DNA of 64,000 nucleotides from Halomonas korlensis (GCF_900116705.1 NZ_FPBP01000010.1:99300-163299); one strand, 5' to 3'. Positions 45,897-56,663 are shown, numbered from the stretch's first letter. Numbers and translations are program-made. Notes: a model not told the origin generated them from the letters alone.

Positions 45897-46239
45897 AGAC
45901 GTGTCTCCGAATAACGATGGGTGTCGGCTACCCCGCCACTGGCCAGGGCACCAGACGCTCTCTCGGGGATGAGGGTTGTTGTTATCGCCGTACGTCGCTT
46001 CATGTAGTGTTTTTACAGGTCGTCCAGCATGGCGGCTATTAATGTTTCTGAAGATACCTTAAACCAGCGCTGCTGCCAATTCACATGAATATGGAAATAT
46101 TTTCCGAAAAACAATTATTGCACCGCAACACAATACCTTACGTTGGCCTCCGTCGGTCGAAGCCGACTCAGGCCAACGGGTTGTAGACCAACTAGCGTAT
46201 GAAACAACCGTGTAAACGAGGATGGCACTATTCGATCAA
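45897..46239. other. Spacer with the aceE promoter side and a structured hairpin
   Basis: 343 bases with no gene. The aceE promoter must be here; the AT-rich tract 46075-46130 is the best location. The hairpin at 46141-46178 is listed separately. Confidence 0.55.
46141..46178. repeat. Extended hairpin between ampD and aceE
   Basis: The outer stem is CGTTGGCCT / AGGCCAACG (9 bp), then a 2x2 internal loop, then the inner stem GTCGG / CCGAC with a six-base loop. It lies 62 bases past the ampD stop. There is no T-run on either side, so the terminator role is uncertain. Confidence 0.6.
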
Positions 46240-46821
46240 TTACGCCTGGTGACTTGTCTGACGGACCGGGTTGTTCAACTGCTGGCGAAAGTAGGCCCAA
46301 TCGAAAGTCGGGCCGGGATCGATCTTGCGCAGCGGGGCGACGCGAGCATGACTGGTGATGCGGCGCTGATTGATCATCGGGTAATGCTCCATCAGCCGCA
46401 GGGTCACCTCGGCCAGCGAGTGATACTGCGCCTCGGTGAATGGTGTGTGCTCGTCACCCTCAAGCTCGATGCCGATGGAGAAGTCGTTGAGCGCCGAGCG
46501 CGGCCACCCGCTGTCGCACCAGCGCGAACGGCCGGCGTGCCAGGCACGGGCCTCGAAGGGCACGAACTGGACGCTTTCTCCGTCGCGCCGGATCAGCAGG
46601 TGGGCCGAGACCCTTAGCTTGGCGACGGCCTTGAAATAAGGGTGGGCGTCAGGATCAAGCCGGTTGGTGAACAGCCTTTCGATATCCGCGCCACCGAACT
46701 CTCCCGGTGGCAGGCAGATGGCATGCAGCACCAGCAGCGAGACTTCGTGGTTTGGACGCGCGTCCCGATTGGGTGACGGCACGCAGCGGGCCGCTTTCCA
46801 CCACCCCTGATTGATTGACAT
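46240..46821 (-). CDS. ampD: 1,6-anhydro-N-acetylmuramyl-L-alanine amidase AmpD
   Basis: A 193-residue zinc amidase of the cytoplasmic AmpD type, with no signal peptide. The zinc ligands are His in LLVLHAI, His in SHARVAP and Asp in KIDPGP. It trims recycled muropeptides and so keeps AmpR-type beta-lactamase control low in other species. AGGAG precedes the ATG. It is divergent from nadC, as in pseudomonads and E. coli. Confidence 0.94.
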   Translation of the reverse strand: MSINQGWWKAARCVPSPNRDARPNHEVSLLVLHAICLPPGEFGGADIERLFTNRLDPDAHPYFKAVAKLRVSAHLLIRRDGESVQFVPFEARAWHAGRSRWCDSGWPRSALNDFSIGIELEGDEHTPFTEAQYHSLAEVTLRLMEHYPMINQRRITSHARVAPLRKIDPGPTFDWAYFRQQLNNPVRQTSHQA

Positions 46822-46859
46822 TCGAGTTCTCCTGACGCCTCGCCGCTGAGCCCCTATAA

Positions 46860-47807
<948 letters not shown>

Positions 47808-47832
47808 AATGACGATTCTGTCGGTGCAGCCC

Positions 47833-48375
47833 TCAGGTTTCCACGAGGCGCAGCGTCTTTTCCAGACGCTTGCGCTTCAGTCGCTGCCCCCCGCGCTCGA
47901 CCCATTCCTCGCCGAGTTCGCGCCAGCCTCGTCGCACCAGGCTATCGGTCAGCACCAGGCTGGCGTTGATACGGGCCCGCGACACGCCATGTTCCAGCAG
48001 CATCCGCTCGGCATGTACCAGTAGCGTCGCGCCGATACCGCGCCTGGCCAGCGACGGCCAGACATAAAGGGTCTCGATGCTTCCGCTGGTGAGCGACAAC
48101 TCGAGGAAGCCGACACAGCGGCCATCGCAGGACGCGACCAGGGTAGTGAACAGCGCCTGGCGGGCGGCCCAGGCACTTGCATCGCGTGGCAGCGCAGCGG
48201 CCCAGGCCTCGCGCTCGTCCACGCCATAGTGGCCCATGGCGCCCTGCATGACCGCATGATGGAAGACTTCCGCCTGATCGACGGCATCGCGCGCCAGGGC
48301 CGACCGGTAAACAATACGCGGCGGTCTCGGCACCTGACCCGCTGCCCCCTGCTCGGAGCTATGGTGTTTCATCAT
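47833..48375 (-). CDS. GNAT-family N-acetyltransferase
   Basis: A 180-residue protein with the GNAT fold. The acetyl-CoA loop is seen as ARRGIGATLLVHAE, after a beta-strand IETLYVWP. The N-terminal 20 residues are poorly conserved in character. The substrate (small molecule or protein) cannot be told. It converges with nadC and has no operon partner. Confidence 0.78.
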   Translation of the reverse strand: MMKHHSSEQGAAGQVPRPPRIVYRSALARDAVDQAEVFHHAVMQGAMGHYGVDEREAWAAALPRDASAWAARQALFTTLVASCDGRCVGFLELSLTSGSIETLYVWPSLARRGIGATLLVHAERMLLEHGVSRARINASLVLTDSLVRRGWRELGEEWVERGGQRLKRKRLEKTLRLVET

Positions 48376-48500
48376 GGTGTGCCCTGCGATGGGTCGGAAA
48401 AAGTGAGGTCTCTTGCGGCGCCTCTTGCTGCAAGCCTACACAAGCCAATGCGACCGGCCAATCCCTCGCCCCGGCGTCGACGAGTCGGCATAATGCCTCC

Positions 48501-49262
48501 ATGGACTCTACACCGCCTGCGCCTGCCACGGCAGATTTCTCGATGACGCCGATCGGCCGCATCGGGAGCGATTACCCCGACAAGTTCGGCGTCCCCCGCC
48601 AGCCAGGACTCGCCCCAGCCGCACGGGCCCGCCTGACTCTCACTGCGCCCTTCGACGACCCGCTGGCGATTCGGGGGCTTGAGGCCTTCAGCCACCTGTG
48701 GTTGACCTTCGTCTTCCACCTCAGCCCGGAAAGGCCCGATCCCGAGCGTTGGTCACCCCTGGTGCGCCCGCCACGCCTCGGCGGCAACACCAAGCTGGGT
48801 GTCTTCGCCACGCGCAGCACCCATCGCCCCAATCGCCTGGGGTTGTCGCTCGTCGAGCTGGTCGATATCGACACCGCTGGTGGCGTCACGCTCCATCTCG
48901 CGGACTGTGATCTGGTCTGTGGCACCCCGGTGCTCGACATCAAGCCCTACCTGCCCTGGGCAGAGTCCCGCCCCGAGGCCCGCGCCGGCTTCGCGCCCGA
49001 GGCGCCACCCGTTCTGCCGGTGAGCTTCTCGCCCGAGGCCGAAAGCACGCTGGCCAGTCGCGCCGATGGCGACGTCCTGCGCGAGTTGATTCGCCAGGTG
49101 CTGGCCCAGGACCCGCGCCCGGCCTACCACCAGCACACCCGACACGGCGCCGAGGGCAGACGCTATGGGGTAAGGCTTCGCGACCTGGACGTGCGATTTC
49201 GCGCCGAGCAAGCTCCTGGCGAGCCGACGACCCTGCGGGTCGTCGCGATCGTGCCGGCTTGA
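48501..49262 (+). CDS. trmO: tRNA (N6-threonylcarbamoyladenosine37-N6)-methyltransferase TrmO
   Basis: A 253-residue protein of the TsaA/TrmO (UPF0066) family. Key segments are PIGRIGSDYPDKFGVPRQPG, FATRSTHRPNRLGLS and VLDIKPYLPW. TrmO methylates t6A in tRNA-Thr using SAM; its fold is a beta-barrel, not Rossmann. The C-terminal domain is of normal length. It converges with purC over a shared terminator. Confidence 0.93.
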   Translation: MDSTPPAPATADFSMTPIGRIGSDYPDKFGVPRQPGLAPAARARLTLTAPFDDPLAIRGLEAFSHLWLTFVFHLSPERPDPERWSPLVRPPRLGGNTKLGVFATRSTHRPNRLGLSLVELVDIDTAGGVTLHLADCDLVCGTPVLDIKPYLPWAESRPEARAGFAPEAPPVLPVSFSPEAESTLASRADGDVLRELIRQVLAQDPRPAYHQHTRHGAEGRRYGVRLRDLDVRFRAEQAPGEPTTLRVVAIVPA

Positions 49263-49310
49263 TGCTCGCGCTTCCGCTTGCCTCGATGATGGCCTCTCAT
49301 TATCTATACA

Positions 49311-49338
49311 CAACAAGGGCCCTGCGGGGCCCCTGTTG
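49311..49338. terminator. Shared terminator between trmO and purC
   Basis: A near-perfect stem of about 12 bp (CAACAAGGGCCC / GGGCCCCTGTTG, one mismatch) with a short loop lies between two convergent genes. Confidence 0.72.
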
Positions 49339-49364
49339 GTCGTTCATTGATTCACTATCGCCGT

Positions 49365-50078
49365 TCAATCGAAGTGCACCCCGATGCGCCGCCCCACTTC
49401 TTCGTAGGCCTCGATTACCCCGCCGAGGCCCTGGCGGAAACGATCCTTGTCGAGCTTCTCGCGGGTCTTGGCATCCCAGAGGCGGCAACCGTCCGGGGAA
49501 AACTCGTCGCCGAGGACAATCTGGCCCTTGAACAGGCCGAATTCCAGCTTGTAGTCGACCAGCAACAGGCCGCCCGCCTCGAACAGCGCCTTGAGCACCT
49601 CGTTGACCCGGAAAGTCAGCGCCTTCATCTCGTCGAGCTGCTCGGGGGTCGCCCAGCCGAAGGTCTCGGCCAGCGACTCGTTGATCATCGGGTCGTGCTT
49701 GGCATCATCCTTGAGGAACAGCTCGAAAGTCGGCGGCGAGAGCGTCTTGCCCTCCTCGACCCCCAGGCGCTTGACCAGGCCACCGGCGGCGATGTTGCGC
49801 ACCACGCATTCCACCGGGATCATCTCGAGTTTCTTGACCAGACTCTCGGTGCCGGACAGCCGCTTCTCGAAATGGGTCGGAATGCCGGCCGCCTGCAACT
49901 TCTCCATGATGAAGGCGTTGAAGGTGTTATTGACCATGCCCTTGCGAGCCAGCGACTCCATGCGCTCACCGTCGAAGGCGCTGGTGTCGTCGCGGAACGT
50001 CAGGACCAGCAGGTCAGGATCGTCCGTGGCATGGACCGACTTGGCCTTGCCGGCATAGAGTTCTTGGCGTTTTTCCAT
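49365..50078 (-). CDS. purC: SAICAR synthetase (PurC)
   Basis: A 237-residue purine biosynthesis enzyme joining CAIR and aspartate. [10 protein letters not shown] is at the N-terminus, with [11 protein letters not shown] and DYKLEFG further on. The ATG at 50078 follows GGAGG at six bases. It lies downstream of the MBL gene and bamC, an order also seen in pseudomonads. Confidence 0.96.
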   Translation of the reverse strand: MEKRQELYAGKAKSVHATDDPDLLVLTFRDDTSAFDGERMESLARKGMVNNTFNAFIMEKLQAAGIPTHFEKRLSGTESLVKKLEMIPVECVVRNIAAGGLVKRLGVEEGKTLSPPTFELFLKDDAKHDPMINESLAETFGWATPEQLDEMKALTFRVNEVLKALFEAGGLLLVDYKLEFGLFKGQIVLGDEFSPDGCRLWDAKTREKLDKDRFRQGLGGVIEAYEEVGRRIGVHFD

Positions 50079-50119
50079 GGCAGCCTCCACAGGCACAGAT
50101 AAGGATAAGCGAACAGGCA

Positions 50120-50911
50120 TCAGGCGATGGCCTGCCACGCCAGGCTGTCGTCCTGGGCGGCCACCATCAACCGTGACGCATCGCCATCGAGCAGCGGGGT
50201 CAGGGTTTCGACCACCAGCTCGGGACGATTGTTGTGTTCGGAAAGGTGCGAGCAGACGATGCGCTGCAGGCCATCGAGTCCCAGGCGACGCAGCAGCGTG
50301 CCTGCCTGACTATTGGCCAGGTGCCCCCAGTTGCCGCCGACGCGACGCTTGAGCCGCGCCGGATAGGGACCTTCGGCGAGCATGCGGACATCGTGATTGC
50401 ATTCCAGCACCAGGGCGTCACAACCGGCGAAGGCCTCCACCACGTGATCGCTGGGGTAGCCCAGGTCGGTCAGCACGCCCAGGCTCCTGCCGCGGGCATG
50501 GATGCGAAACTGCACCGGCTCACGGGCATCGTGGGGCACCGTCACCGGATCGATCACCAGCCCCTTGATGGCGAAACGCGCCTGAGGCGTGATCCAGTGA
50601 CGTACCGGCAGGTCGTTGAGCCGGCCGGAGCGCCAGGTCCCGGGCGTCAGATAGACCGGCAGATCGTAACGCCGTGCCAGCGAGCCGACACCGCGGATAT
50701 GATCGCCGTGCTCATGGCTGACCAGCAGCGCATCGAGCTGGCGCGGATGCAGGCCGAAATCGGCCAGCCGACGCTCCGTCTGGCGCAGGCCGAACCCACA
50801 ATCGACCAGCACATGGGTTTCGCCATCACTGACCAGGGTAGCGTTGCCCTTGCTGCCGCTGCCAAGCGAGCCAAAACGCAGCCGGGTCTTGCCCTCCACC
50901 CAGTGCGCCAT
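50120..50911 (-). CDS. MBL-fold metallo-hydrolase (YycJ/WalJ-like)
   Basis: A 263-residue metallo-beta-lactamase-fold protein. The zinc motif is SHEHGDH; further ligands are likely in CNHD and SHLSEHN. The N-terminal [15 protein letters not shown] is typical of the YycJ-like group, some of which are 5' exonucleases. Its ATG shares a base with the bamC stop (TGATG). The substrate is unknown. Confidence 0.85.
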   Translation of the reverse strand: MAHWVEGKTRLRFGSLGSGSKGNATLVSDGETHVLVDCGFGLRQTERRLADFGLHPRQLDALLVSHEHGDHIRGVGSLARRYDLPVYLTPGTWRSGRLNDLPVRHWITPQARFAIKGLVIDPVTVPHDAREPVQFRIHARGRSLGVLTDLGYPSDHVVEAFAGCDALVLECNHDVRMLAEGPYPARLKRRVGGNWGHLANSQAGTLLRRLGLDGLQRIVCSHLSEHNNRPELVVETLTPLLDGDASRLMVAAQDDSLAWQAIA

Positions 50912-51879
50912 CAGCGCAGCAGACCTGCCACCCGCTCCAGCAACTCGCGCTGGTCGCCGGAGGTGAAGTCACGCTCGCTGGCGTTCACGGCGCGCAGGAC
51001 GGTCTGTTCCGGACCGGTCGATTCCAGTACCAGGCGGATCTGCTGGGACATCTGCCTTACATCGGCGCTGAACACGACCTGGAGGGGGTTGCGGTTACGC
51101 TCGGTCAGGGTCATATAGCTGATCAGGAAGTCATGCGCCTGAGGGTCGCTTTCGAGCAGCTCGCGGCGCTCCTCGACGGTGAATTCCTGCTCGAGCTGAT
51201 AGCTCAGTTCGGCCCAGGTGCGATCGATATCCAGCGGAATCGCCACGACCCATTCATCGCCCTGTTGCTCGAGGCTCACACGCTCCTCACCGGCCAGGCG
51301 CTGTGCGGCCAGCGACGAGGTGCTGGCAGACGCACTGCGTGCGCTGAAATACTGCTCCAGGGCGTCGAGACACTCGACCACCGGCGTGCCGCCCTGGTCG
51401 CAACGTATCTCGCTGTCGCCAGCGCGCAGGCCCTGTCGCAGGCTGAGGCGCGCCTGGCGCGTCTCGATCACGCCGCTGGCAGAGTCGGTCGAGGTCACGC
51501 CGAGGCCACGCGTGTTGGCGAAACTCTCGAGCTGCGGCCAGACAGTGCCGGGATCGGCGGCAACGATCAGCCAACTGTCGCGCCCCACGCTGCGCCGCTC
51601 GACGAACTCGCGCTCGACAGAGCGCCCGCCTCCCAGTGCCTGAGGACTCGGCGCCTCAAAGCCCTCCTCGCCGGGATGGAACTCACGATTCGCCTCGGGC
51701 ACCGGCATGGCGTCCCGGTAACGGGCAGGGTTGCGGGTCTCGGGAAGCGTCAGGGGCGTGCCTTCTCGGGCCTCGGCGTAGTCGATGTTGCGATCATGGT
51801 AATAGCCTTCGCGGGCACAGCCAGCCGTGACCAGGGCGATGACCGCCACCAGTGGCATCCATTTCAGCGCAGAGTTCAT
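50911..51879 (-). CDS. bamC: Outer membrane assembly lipoprotein BamC
   Basis: A 322-residue lipoprotein with lipobox VTAGC at about residue 20. An unstructured N-terminal region rich in Arg, Pro and Glu (about 22-90) is followed by two helix-grip domains, the first near LIVAADPGTVWPQL. BamC is part of the BAM complex that inserts outer membrane proteins. The start at 51879 has AAGGTGGA in front. It is next to dapA, as in E. coli and Pseudomonas. Confidence 0.88.
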   Translation of the reverse strand: MNSALKWMPLVAVIALVTAGCAREGYYHDRNIDYAEAREGTPLTLPETRNPARYRDAMPVPEANREFHPGEEGFEAPSPQALGGGRSVEREFVERRSVGRDSWLIVAADPGTVWPQLESFANTRGLGVTSTDSASGVIETRQARLSLRQGLRAGDSEIRCDQGGTPVVECLDALEQYFSARSASASTSSLAAQRLAGEERVSLEQQGDEWVVAIPLDIDRTWAELSYQLEQEFTVEERRELLESDPQAHDFLISYMTLTERNRNPLQVVFSADVRQMSQQIRLVLESTGPEQTVLRAVNASERDFTSGDQRELLERVAGLLR

Positions 51880-51923
51880 GCGTCCACCTTGCATCTTGTT
51901 GAGGGTCCGGCATTCAGCACCGG

Positions 51924-52808
51924 TCAGTCGTCGATCACGCCGGCCAGCTGCAGGGCTTCATTGATGGTGGAATGATATTTCTCGGAGAGCCAGGTCATCG
52001 GCAGGCGAATGCCCGGCTCGACCAGCCCCATCCGGTGCAAAGACCATTTCACAGGAATCGGGTTGGCCTCGATACCGAGGTTGGTATGCAGTGGCATCAA
52101 GCGGGTGTTGATTTGGTGAGCGCGGTCGCTGTCGCCGGCCACGGCAGCGGCACAGAGTTCGTGCATCGCCTGCGGGGCAACGTTGGCGGTGACCGAGATG
52201 TCGCCGTGCCCCCCCATCAGCATGAAATCACAGGCGGTGCCGTCATCGCCGGAATATAGCATGAAGCCGCTACCCTCGAGGCGGGCGATCAGATCCTCGG
52301 CGCGCTCGAGGTTGCCGGTGGCATCCTTGAGGCCAATGATGTTGTCGACCTCGGCGAGGCGCAGCACCGTCTCGTTATAAAGATCCGAGCAGGTCCGCCC
52401 CGGCACGTTGTAGAGAATCACCGGCAGCTTGCTGCCTTCGGCGACTGCCTTGAAGTGTAGATAGAGGCCGTCCTGGGTGGGCTTATTGTAGTAGGGGCAC
52501 ACCGACAGACAATAGTCGGCCCCCACTTCGCCGGCATAACGGGCCAGCTCGACCGCCTCGGACGTGGCATTGGCGCCGGTGCCGGCGATGACCGGAATAC
52601 GACCGCCGACCTCTTCCACTACTGCTCGAATCACGTCGAAGTGCTCGGCAAAGGACATGGTCGTGGGCTCACCGGTGGTGCCGGCCGCGACGATGGCATC
52701 GGTACCGTTTTCGAGATGAAAGTTCACCAGGCGGCGCAGGGCCTCCCAATCGATGTCGCCATTGACCTTCATCGGCGTCGCCAGGGCGACAATGCTGCCA
52801 GTGATCAT
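51924..52808 (-). CDS. dapA: 4-hydroxy-tetrahydrodipicolinate synthase
   Basis: A 294-residue class I aldolase-fold enzyme of lysine and diaminopimelate synthesis. GTTGEPTTM is the pyruvate-binding loop, YNVPGRT contains the catalytic Tyr, and the Schiff-base Lys is in GLKDATGN. The ATG at 52808 follows an AGGA/GAGG tract; the upstream extension is unsupported. The gap to bcp is only 220 bases and holds no gcvR-like gene. Confidence 0.96.
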   Translation of the reverse strand: MITGSIVALATPMKVNGDIDWEALRRLVNFHLENGTDAIVAAGTTGEPTTMSFAEHFDVIRAVVEEVGGRIPVIAGTGANATSEAVELARYAGEVGADYCLSVCPYYNKPTQDGLYLHFKAVAEGSKLPVILYNVPGRTCSDLYNETVLRLAEVDNIIGLKDATGNLERAEDLIARLEGSGFMLYSGDDGTACDFMLMGGHGDISVTANVAPQAMHELCAAAVAGDSDRAHQINTRLMPLHTNLGIEANPIPVKWSLHRMGLVEPGIRLPMTWLSEKYHSTINEALQLAGVIDD

Positions 52809-53028
52809 CCTCTCATTCCTCTCGATACGACTGCTGCTCGCTGCCTCGGCGATATCCACTGTTTCATCGCTCGTCGGAAGACATCGCAAGCGATGGCACA
52901 AATAATCAAGGGGTAGATGGTACTCAGCCGATCAGAGCCTGTACAGCACGGGCGGGCGCGACTTTGACAGCAGCCGCGTGCTTGCGTGTAATCGGTGCTC
53001 TTTTTCGCAACCGTCAGGACGCCCTCTC

Positions 53029-53505
53029 ATGAGTCTAGGTATCGGCCAGCCCGTCCCCGATTTCACCGCCAGCGCCACCGGTGACACTACCTTCTCCCTC
53101 TCCGAGCAGAAGGGACATCAGGTCGTGATCTACTTTTACCCGAGGGCCAACACCCCCGGCTGCACCACCGAGGGTGGCGACTTCCGGGATCGCCAGGACG
53201 CCTTCGCGACCGCCAATACCCTCATTGTCGGTGTCTCGCGTGACGGCCTGCGCGCCCAGCAGAACTTCAGGGCCAAGCATGGGTTCACGTTCGACCTGAT
53301 TGCCGACAAGGACGAGACCGTCTGTCAGCTGTTCGACGTCATCAAGCTCAAGAAGCTCTACGGCAAGGAGCATCTGGGCATCGAGCGCAGCACCTTTCTG
53401 ATCGATGCCGAGGGCCGCCTGGCCCGGGAATGGCGCGGGGTCAAGGTGCCCGGGCATGCACAGGAAGTGCTCGAGGCGGCTCAGGCGCTTCACGCCGCAC
53501 GTTGA
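53029..53505 (+). CDS. bcp: Peroxiredoxin of the Bcp/PrxQ family
   Basis: A 158-residue thiol peroxidase. The peroxidatic Cys is in NTPGCTTEGGDFRD. The resolving Cys that many Bcp proteins have five residues later is replaced by Gly. The only other Cys is in DETVCQLF, so it would have to act as the resolver or the enzyme is 1-Cys. The ATG at 53029 has AGGA ten bases upstream. It is cytoplasmic with no signal peptide. Confidence 0.94.
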   Translation: MSLGIGQPVPDFTASATGDTTFSLSEQKGHQVVIYFYPRANTPGCTTEGGDFRDRQDAFATANTLIVGVSRDGLRAQQNFRAKHGFTFDLIADKDETVCQLFDVIKLKKLYGKEHLGIERSTFLIDAEGRLAREWRGVKVPGHAQEVLEAAQALHAAR

Positions 53506-53552
53506 TGGCTCAAGTCTTCGAAACGCTGAGCGCTTAGCCATCGAAACGCGCC

Positions 53553-53635
53553 GAGGGCTCATTTTTCAGGAAGCTGAGGACTCATTCTTCAGGAAGCTGA
53601 GGGCTCATTCTCAAGAAGCTGAAGGCTCATTCTTC
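53553..53635. repeat. Tandem repeat of 23 bp over the perM 3' end
   Basis: Units at 53553-53575, 53576-53598, 53599-53620 (one base shorter) and a partial unit 53621-53635. Each reads like GAGGGCTCATTCTTCAGGAAGCT with one to four changes. The partial unit contains the perM stop codon, so on the minus strand the gene end has been copied three times into the 3' untranslated region. Confidence 0.88.
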
Positions 53636-54730
53636 GATCAGCGCCGCTGCGGCCCTCCCGTCCTTCTGGCGGCGCTTGATGCCACGCGGCCAGGCATAGA
53701 CGAGCGCCTTGAGCAGCGTCGCCAGGGGAATGGCGAAAAAGATGCCCCAGAAGCCCCAGATACCACCGAAGAACAGCACCGACAGAATGATCGATACCGG
53801 GTGAAGATTGACAGCCTCTGAGAACAGCACCGGGACCAGGACGTTGCCATCCAGCGCCTGGATGACGCCGTAGGCGACGAGCACATAGACGAACTCGTCG
53901 GTGAGGCCGAAGTGAAACCCCGCCACCGCCGCGACCGGCAGGGTCGCCACCGCAGCCCCGATATAGGGCACCAGCACCGAGAACCCCACCAGCACCGCCA
54001 GCAGTGCCGAATAGGGCAGGCCGAAATAGGCGAACGTCACGAAGGCCACGCTGCCCACGATGGTGATCTCGATGAACTTCCCACGCACGTAGTTGGCGAT
54101 CTGGACGTCCATTTCCTTCCAGATACGGTTCATCAGGTCGCGATTCTGGGGCAGCAACGACAGGGTGAATCCCACCAGCTTGTCGCGATCCTTGAGCATG
54201 AAGAACACCAGAATCGGCACCAGTATCAGATAGATGATCAGCCCCATGACGTTACCCAGCGACGCCAACGACAGAGTGAGCGCCCGCTGGCCGAACTGGG
54301 TCAACTCGCGTCCGGCCACATCGATCCAGTTCTGGATCTGGTCCGGGGTGATCAGATTGGGATAGTGCTCCTGCAAGTTGTCCAGCAGTTGTTGGCCGCT
54401 GGCGAACATGCGCGGCGTTTCCTGGACCAGCCCCACTAACTGGTTCCAGATCAATGGCATCAGGATGAACGCCATCGACATCAATATGCCGATAAACCCC
54501 AGGAATACCAGGATCACCGCCAGGAGATGGTGCACACCGTGGCGCTCCAGCCAACTCACGGCTCCCTGAAGCAGAAAAGCCAGCACCAGCGCCGTGAAAA
54601 ATGGCGCCAGCATCCGTCCCAGCCAGATCACCGCGGCGAAGCCGAGAATCAGCACCACCAGCAGTATGACCGCCTCTTCATCCGAAAAGTAATGGTCAAC
54701 CCAGCCGCGGAAAACCGATCGCAGGGTCAT
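53627..54730 (-). CDS. perM: AI-2E/PerM-family membrane protein
   Basis: A 367-residue membrane protein with about eight helices and the family's central amphipathic region (about 110-180). The family covers AI-2 exporters and sodium/proton antiporters; this member sits in the bcp-tusA-bepA neighbourhood typical of PerM, whose substrate is not known. It ends LIEE in the first copy of the 23-bp repeat and starts within ATGA overlapping tusA. Confidence 0.87.
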   Translation of the reverse strand: MTLRSVFRGWVDHYFSDEEAVILLVVLILGFAAVIWLGRMLAPFFTALVLAFLLQGAVSWLERHGVHHLLAVILVFLGFIGILMSMAFILMPLIWNQLVGLVQETPRMFASGQQLLDNLQEHYPNLITPDQIQNWIDVAGRELTQFGQRALTLSLASLGNVMGLIIYLILVPILVFFMLKDRDKLVGFTLSLLPQNRDLMNRIWKEMDVQIANYVRGKFIEITIVGSVAFVTFAYFGLPYSALLAVLVGFSVLVPYIGAAVATLPVAAVAGFHFGLTDEFVYVLVAYGVIQALDGNVLVPVLFSEAVNLHPVSIILSVLFFGGIWGFWGIFFAIPLATLLKALVYAWPRGIKRRQKDGRAAAALIEE

Positions 54731-54975
54731 CGAGAAGGCTCCGCGGCCTTGCGAATCCAGTAATGGTAAACGTCCCCACGTGCTTCACGGGCCGGCATCT
54801 GGTAGTCACTCTGTTCGATGAAGGTTTCAAGGTCACGCCAGGAGCCGGCATCGGTCGCCATGACCTCCAGCACCTGGCCAGGCGCCAGCCGAGATAGTGC
54901 CTGTTTGGCCTTGAGTAGCGGCAACGGACAGGGAAGACCTCGGGCATCGAGCACGTCATCGGGTTGCAGCGCCAT
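54727..54975 (-). CDS. TusA-family sulfur carrier protein
   Basis: An 82-residue protein with the DARGLPCPLPLLKAKQAL motif, whose CPxP cysteine carries persulfide. The ATG at 54975 has GGGAG five bases ahead; an ATG four codons earlier overlaps that site. The P. aeruginosa relative in the same position (between bepA and perM) is linked to molybdenum cofactor and nitrate respiration rather than to tRNA thiolation, so a sulfur-transfer role outside TusBCD is likely. Confidence 0.88.
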   Translation of the reverse strand: MALQPDDVLDARGLPCPLPLLKAKQALSRLAPGQVLEVMATDAGSWRDLETFIEQSDYQMPAREARGDVYHYWIRKAAEPSR

Positions 54976-55142
54976 GTTGTCTCCCATGAGAATGCGATAA
55001 GGGTATGCCGCGTGACTGTCTTAGGTCTGTCAGCATGAAACCCCTTGAGATTTAAAGGCACTTGCTGATTTAAAGGCACTTTGCGGGTCGAATCAATGTC
55101 GGAAGAGAACCCTGCCGCCAACCCCGACAACCGAGGATGGAC

Positions 55143-56663
55143 ATGTCGCGCCGAATCACCCGCTGTTTCATTGCCGGCTCGCTGAGCCTGGTGCTCGCCT
55201 CGCCCGTTGTTGGCCAGCCCCAGTGGCAGGCCCCACCACTCGATTTCAGTGTGCGAGATTCCGGCGTCCGTGATCTCAGGGACGAAGATTACAGTGGGCC
55301 GGGATTGCCAAACCTTGCCAGCGGCGCCAGTCAAGCAGCCAGCAATGAGGAAATCCAGCTAGGGCGCGCCTGGTTACGGCAGTTCCGAGCCCATGCGCCA
55401 CAATGGGACGATCCTATCTCGCAAGACTATCTGGAATCGCTGATCGCCAGGCTATTGCCTCACAGTGGTCTCGGAAATGCCAACATTCTCGTTACCCTGG
55501 TCGAAAGCCCCACCCTCAATGCTTTTGCCGTCCCCGGTGGTGTGGTCGGGGTCAATGCGGGCCTCTTTGCCTTCGCCGAGGGAGAAGCGGCGCTAGCCTC
55601 CGTGCTCGCCCACGAGTTGGGTCACCTTTCTCAGCGACACTATGCCCGCGGCATGGCGCGCGCCGAACAGACCCAGATTCCCGCCATGGCAGCCATGCTC
55701 GCCGGCATGCTGATCGCCGCGGGTGGCGGGGGCGATGCCGGGATCGGCGTTGCCATGGGGTCCCAGGCCGCCCTGTTGCAGGACCAGCTCGCCTATTCGC
55801 GCCGTTTCGAGCAGGAGGCCGACCGCATCGGCCTGCAAGCCATGACCGAGGCCGGTTTCGACCCCATGGCCATGGTCGAGATGTTTCGCGCCATGCAGCG
55901 CATGGCCAGCCTGCAGGGCGGCAACCCGCCGGAGTTTCTGCTCACCCACCCGGTCACTGAATCGCGTCTCAGCGACACCTTGGATCGCGCCAAACGATTG
56001 GGCGTCGAGGCGACTCCCAGAGACGCCCTTGAGTATCATCTGATCCGCGCCCGTGCGTTGTTGACGATCCATGACCGCGAACCCGCACAGGCCGTCACGC
56101 GCCTCGCCCAGGATGACGCGCCGCCAGCGGCTCAGCGCTACCTGGCCGCGCTGACCGACGCCGAAGCCGGCAAGACCGACCCCGCCCTGCGCGAACTCGA
56201 CTCCCTCGCCCGCGAACTGCCCGACCTGGCCATGCTGCCTGCCTCCGCCGCCTATGTGGCGTTCGACGCCGGCCGCATCGACGAGGCCATCGAACGTAGT
56301 CGGCGTCAATTGCGGTTGATGCCGGGCCATGTCCCTGCCACGCGCCTGCTGGGAGAGGCCTTGCTGCAGCGCGACCCTGACCAGGCCTGGCGAGTCCTCG
56401 ACGCGTTGGCAGACCGGCGGCCGGAAGACCCCCAGGTATTCACGCTGTTGGCGGAAGCCGCTGGGCGCAGCGGTCGAGAGGCGTTGGGGCATCTGGCACG
56501 AGCCGAACAGCTCCAGCTCACCGGACATATCGACGACGCCATCCGTCAGTTGAGCGTGGCCAGGCGAGTCGCCGAACAGGCAGACGACTCGCAAGCGACC
56601 AACCGAATTGAGCAGCGCCGTGAAGCCTTCCTGGGCTACCGGGAAGCGCTGGAGAAGTTCTAG
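55143..56663 (+). CDS. bepA: Periplasmic M48 metalloprotease/chaperone BepA
   Basis: About 506 residues: a signal peptide ending near SPVVGQ, an M48 protease domain with HELGHLSQRH and the third zinc ligand region QEADRIG, then TPR-like repeats (about 290-500). BepA takes part in outer membrane protein and LPS-transport quality control. The ATG at 55143 has GAGG seven bases ahead; an ATG two codons earlier overlaps it. Confidence 0.92.
   Translation: MSRRITRCFIAGSLSLVLASPVVGQPQWQAPPLDFSVRDSGVRDLRDEDYSGPGLPNLASGASQAASNEEIQLGRAWLRQFRAHAPQWDDPISQDYLESLIARLLPHSGLGNANILVTLVESPTLNAFAVPGGVVGVNAGLFAFAEGEAALASVLAHELGHLSQRHYARGMARAEQTQIPAMAAMLAGMLIAAGGGGDAGIGVAMGSQAALLQDQLAYSRRFEQEADRIGLQAMTEAGFDPMAMVEMFRAMQRMASLQGGNPPEFLLTHPVTESRLSDTLDRAKRLGVEATPRDALEYHLIRARALLTIHDREPAQAVTRLAQDDAPPAAQRYLAALTDAEAGKTDPALRELDSLARELPDLAMLPASAAYVAFDAGRIDEAIERSRRQLRLMPGHVPATRLLGEALLQRDPDQAWRVLDALADRRPEDPQVFTLLAEAAGRSGREALGHLARAEQLQLTGHIDDAIRQLSVARRVAEQADDSQATNRIEQRREAFLGYREALEKF

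Noticed and set aside
53553..53635. Possible CRISPR array
   Set aside because: The 23-bp units are directly adjacent with no spacers, and there are no cas genes.
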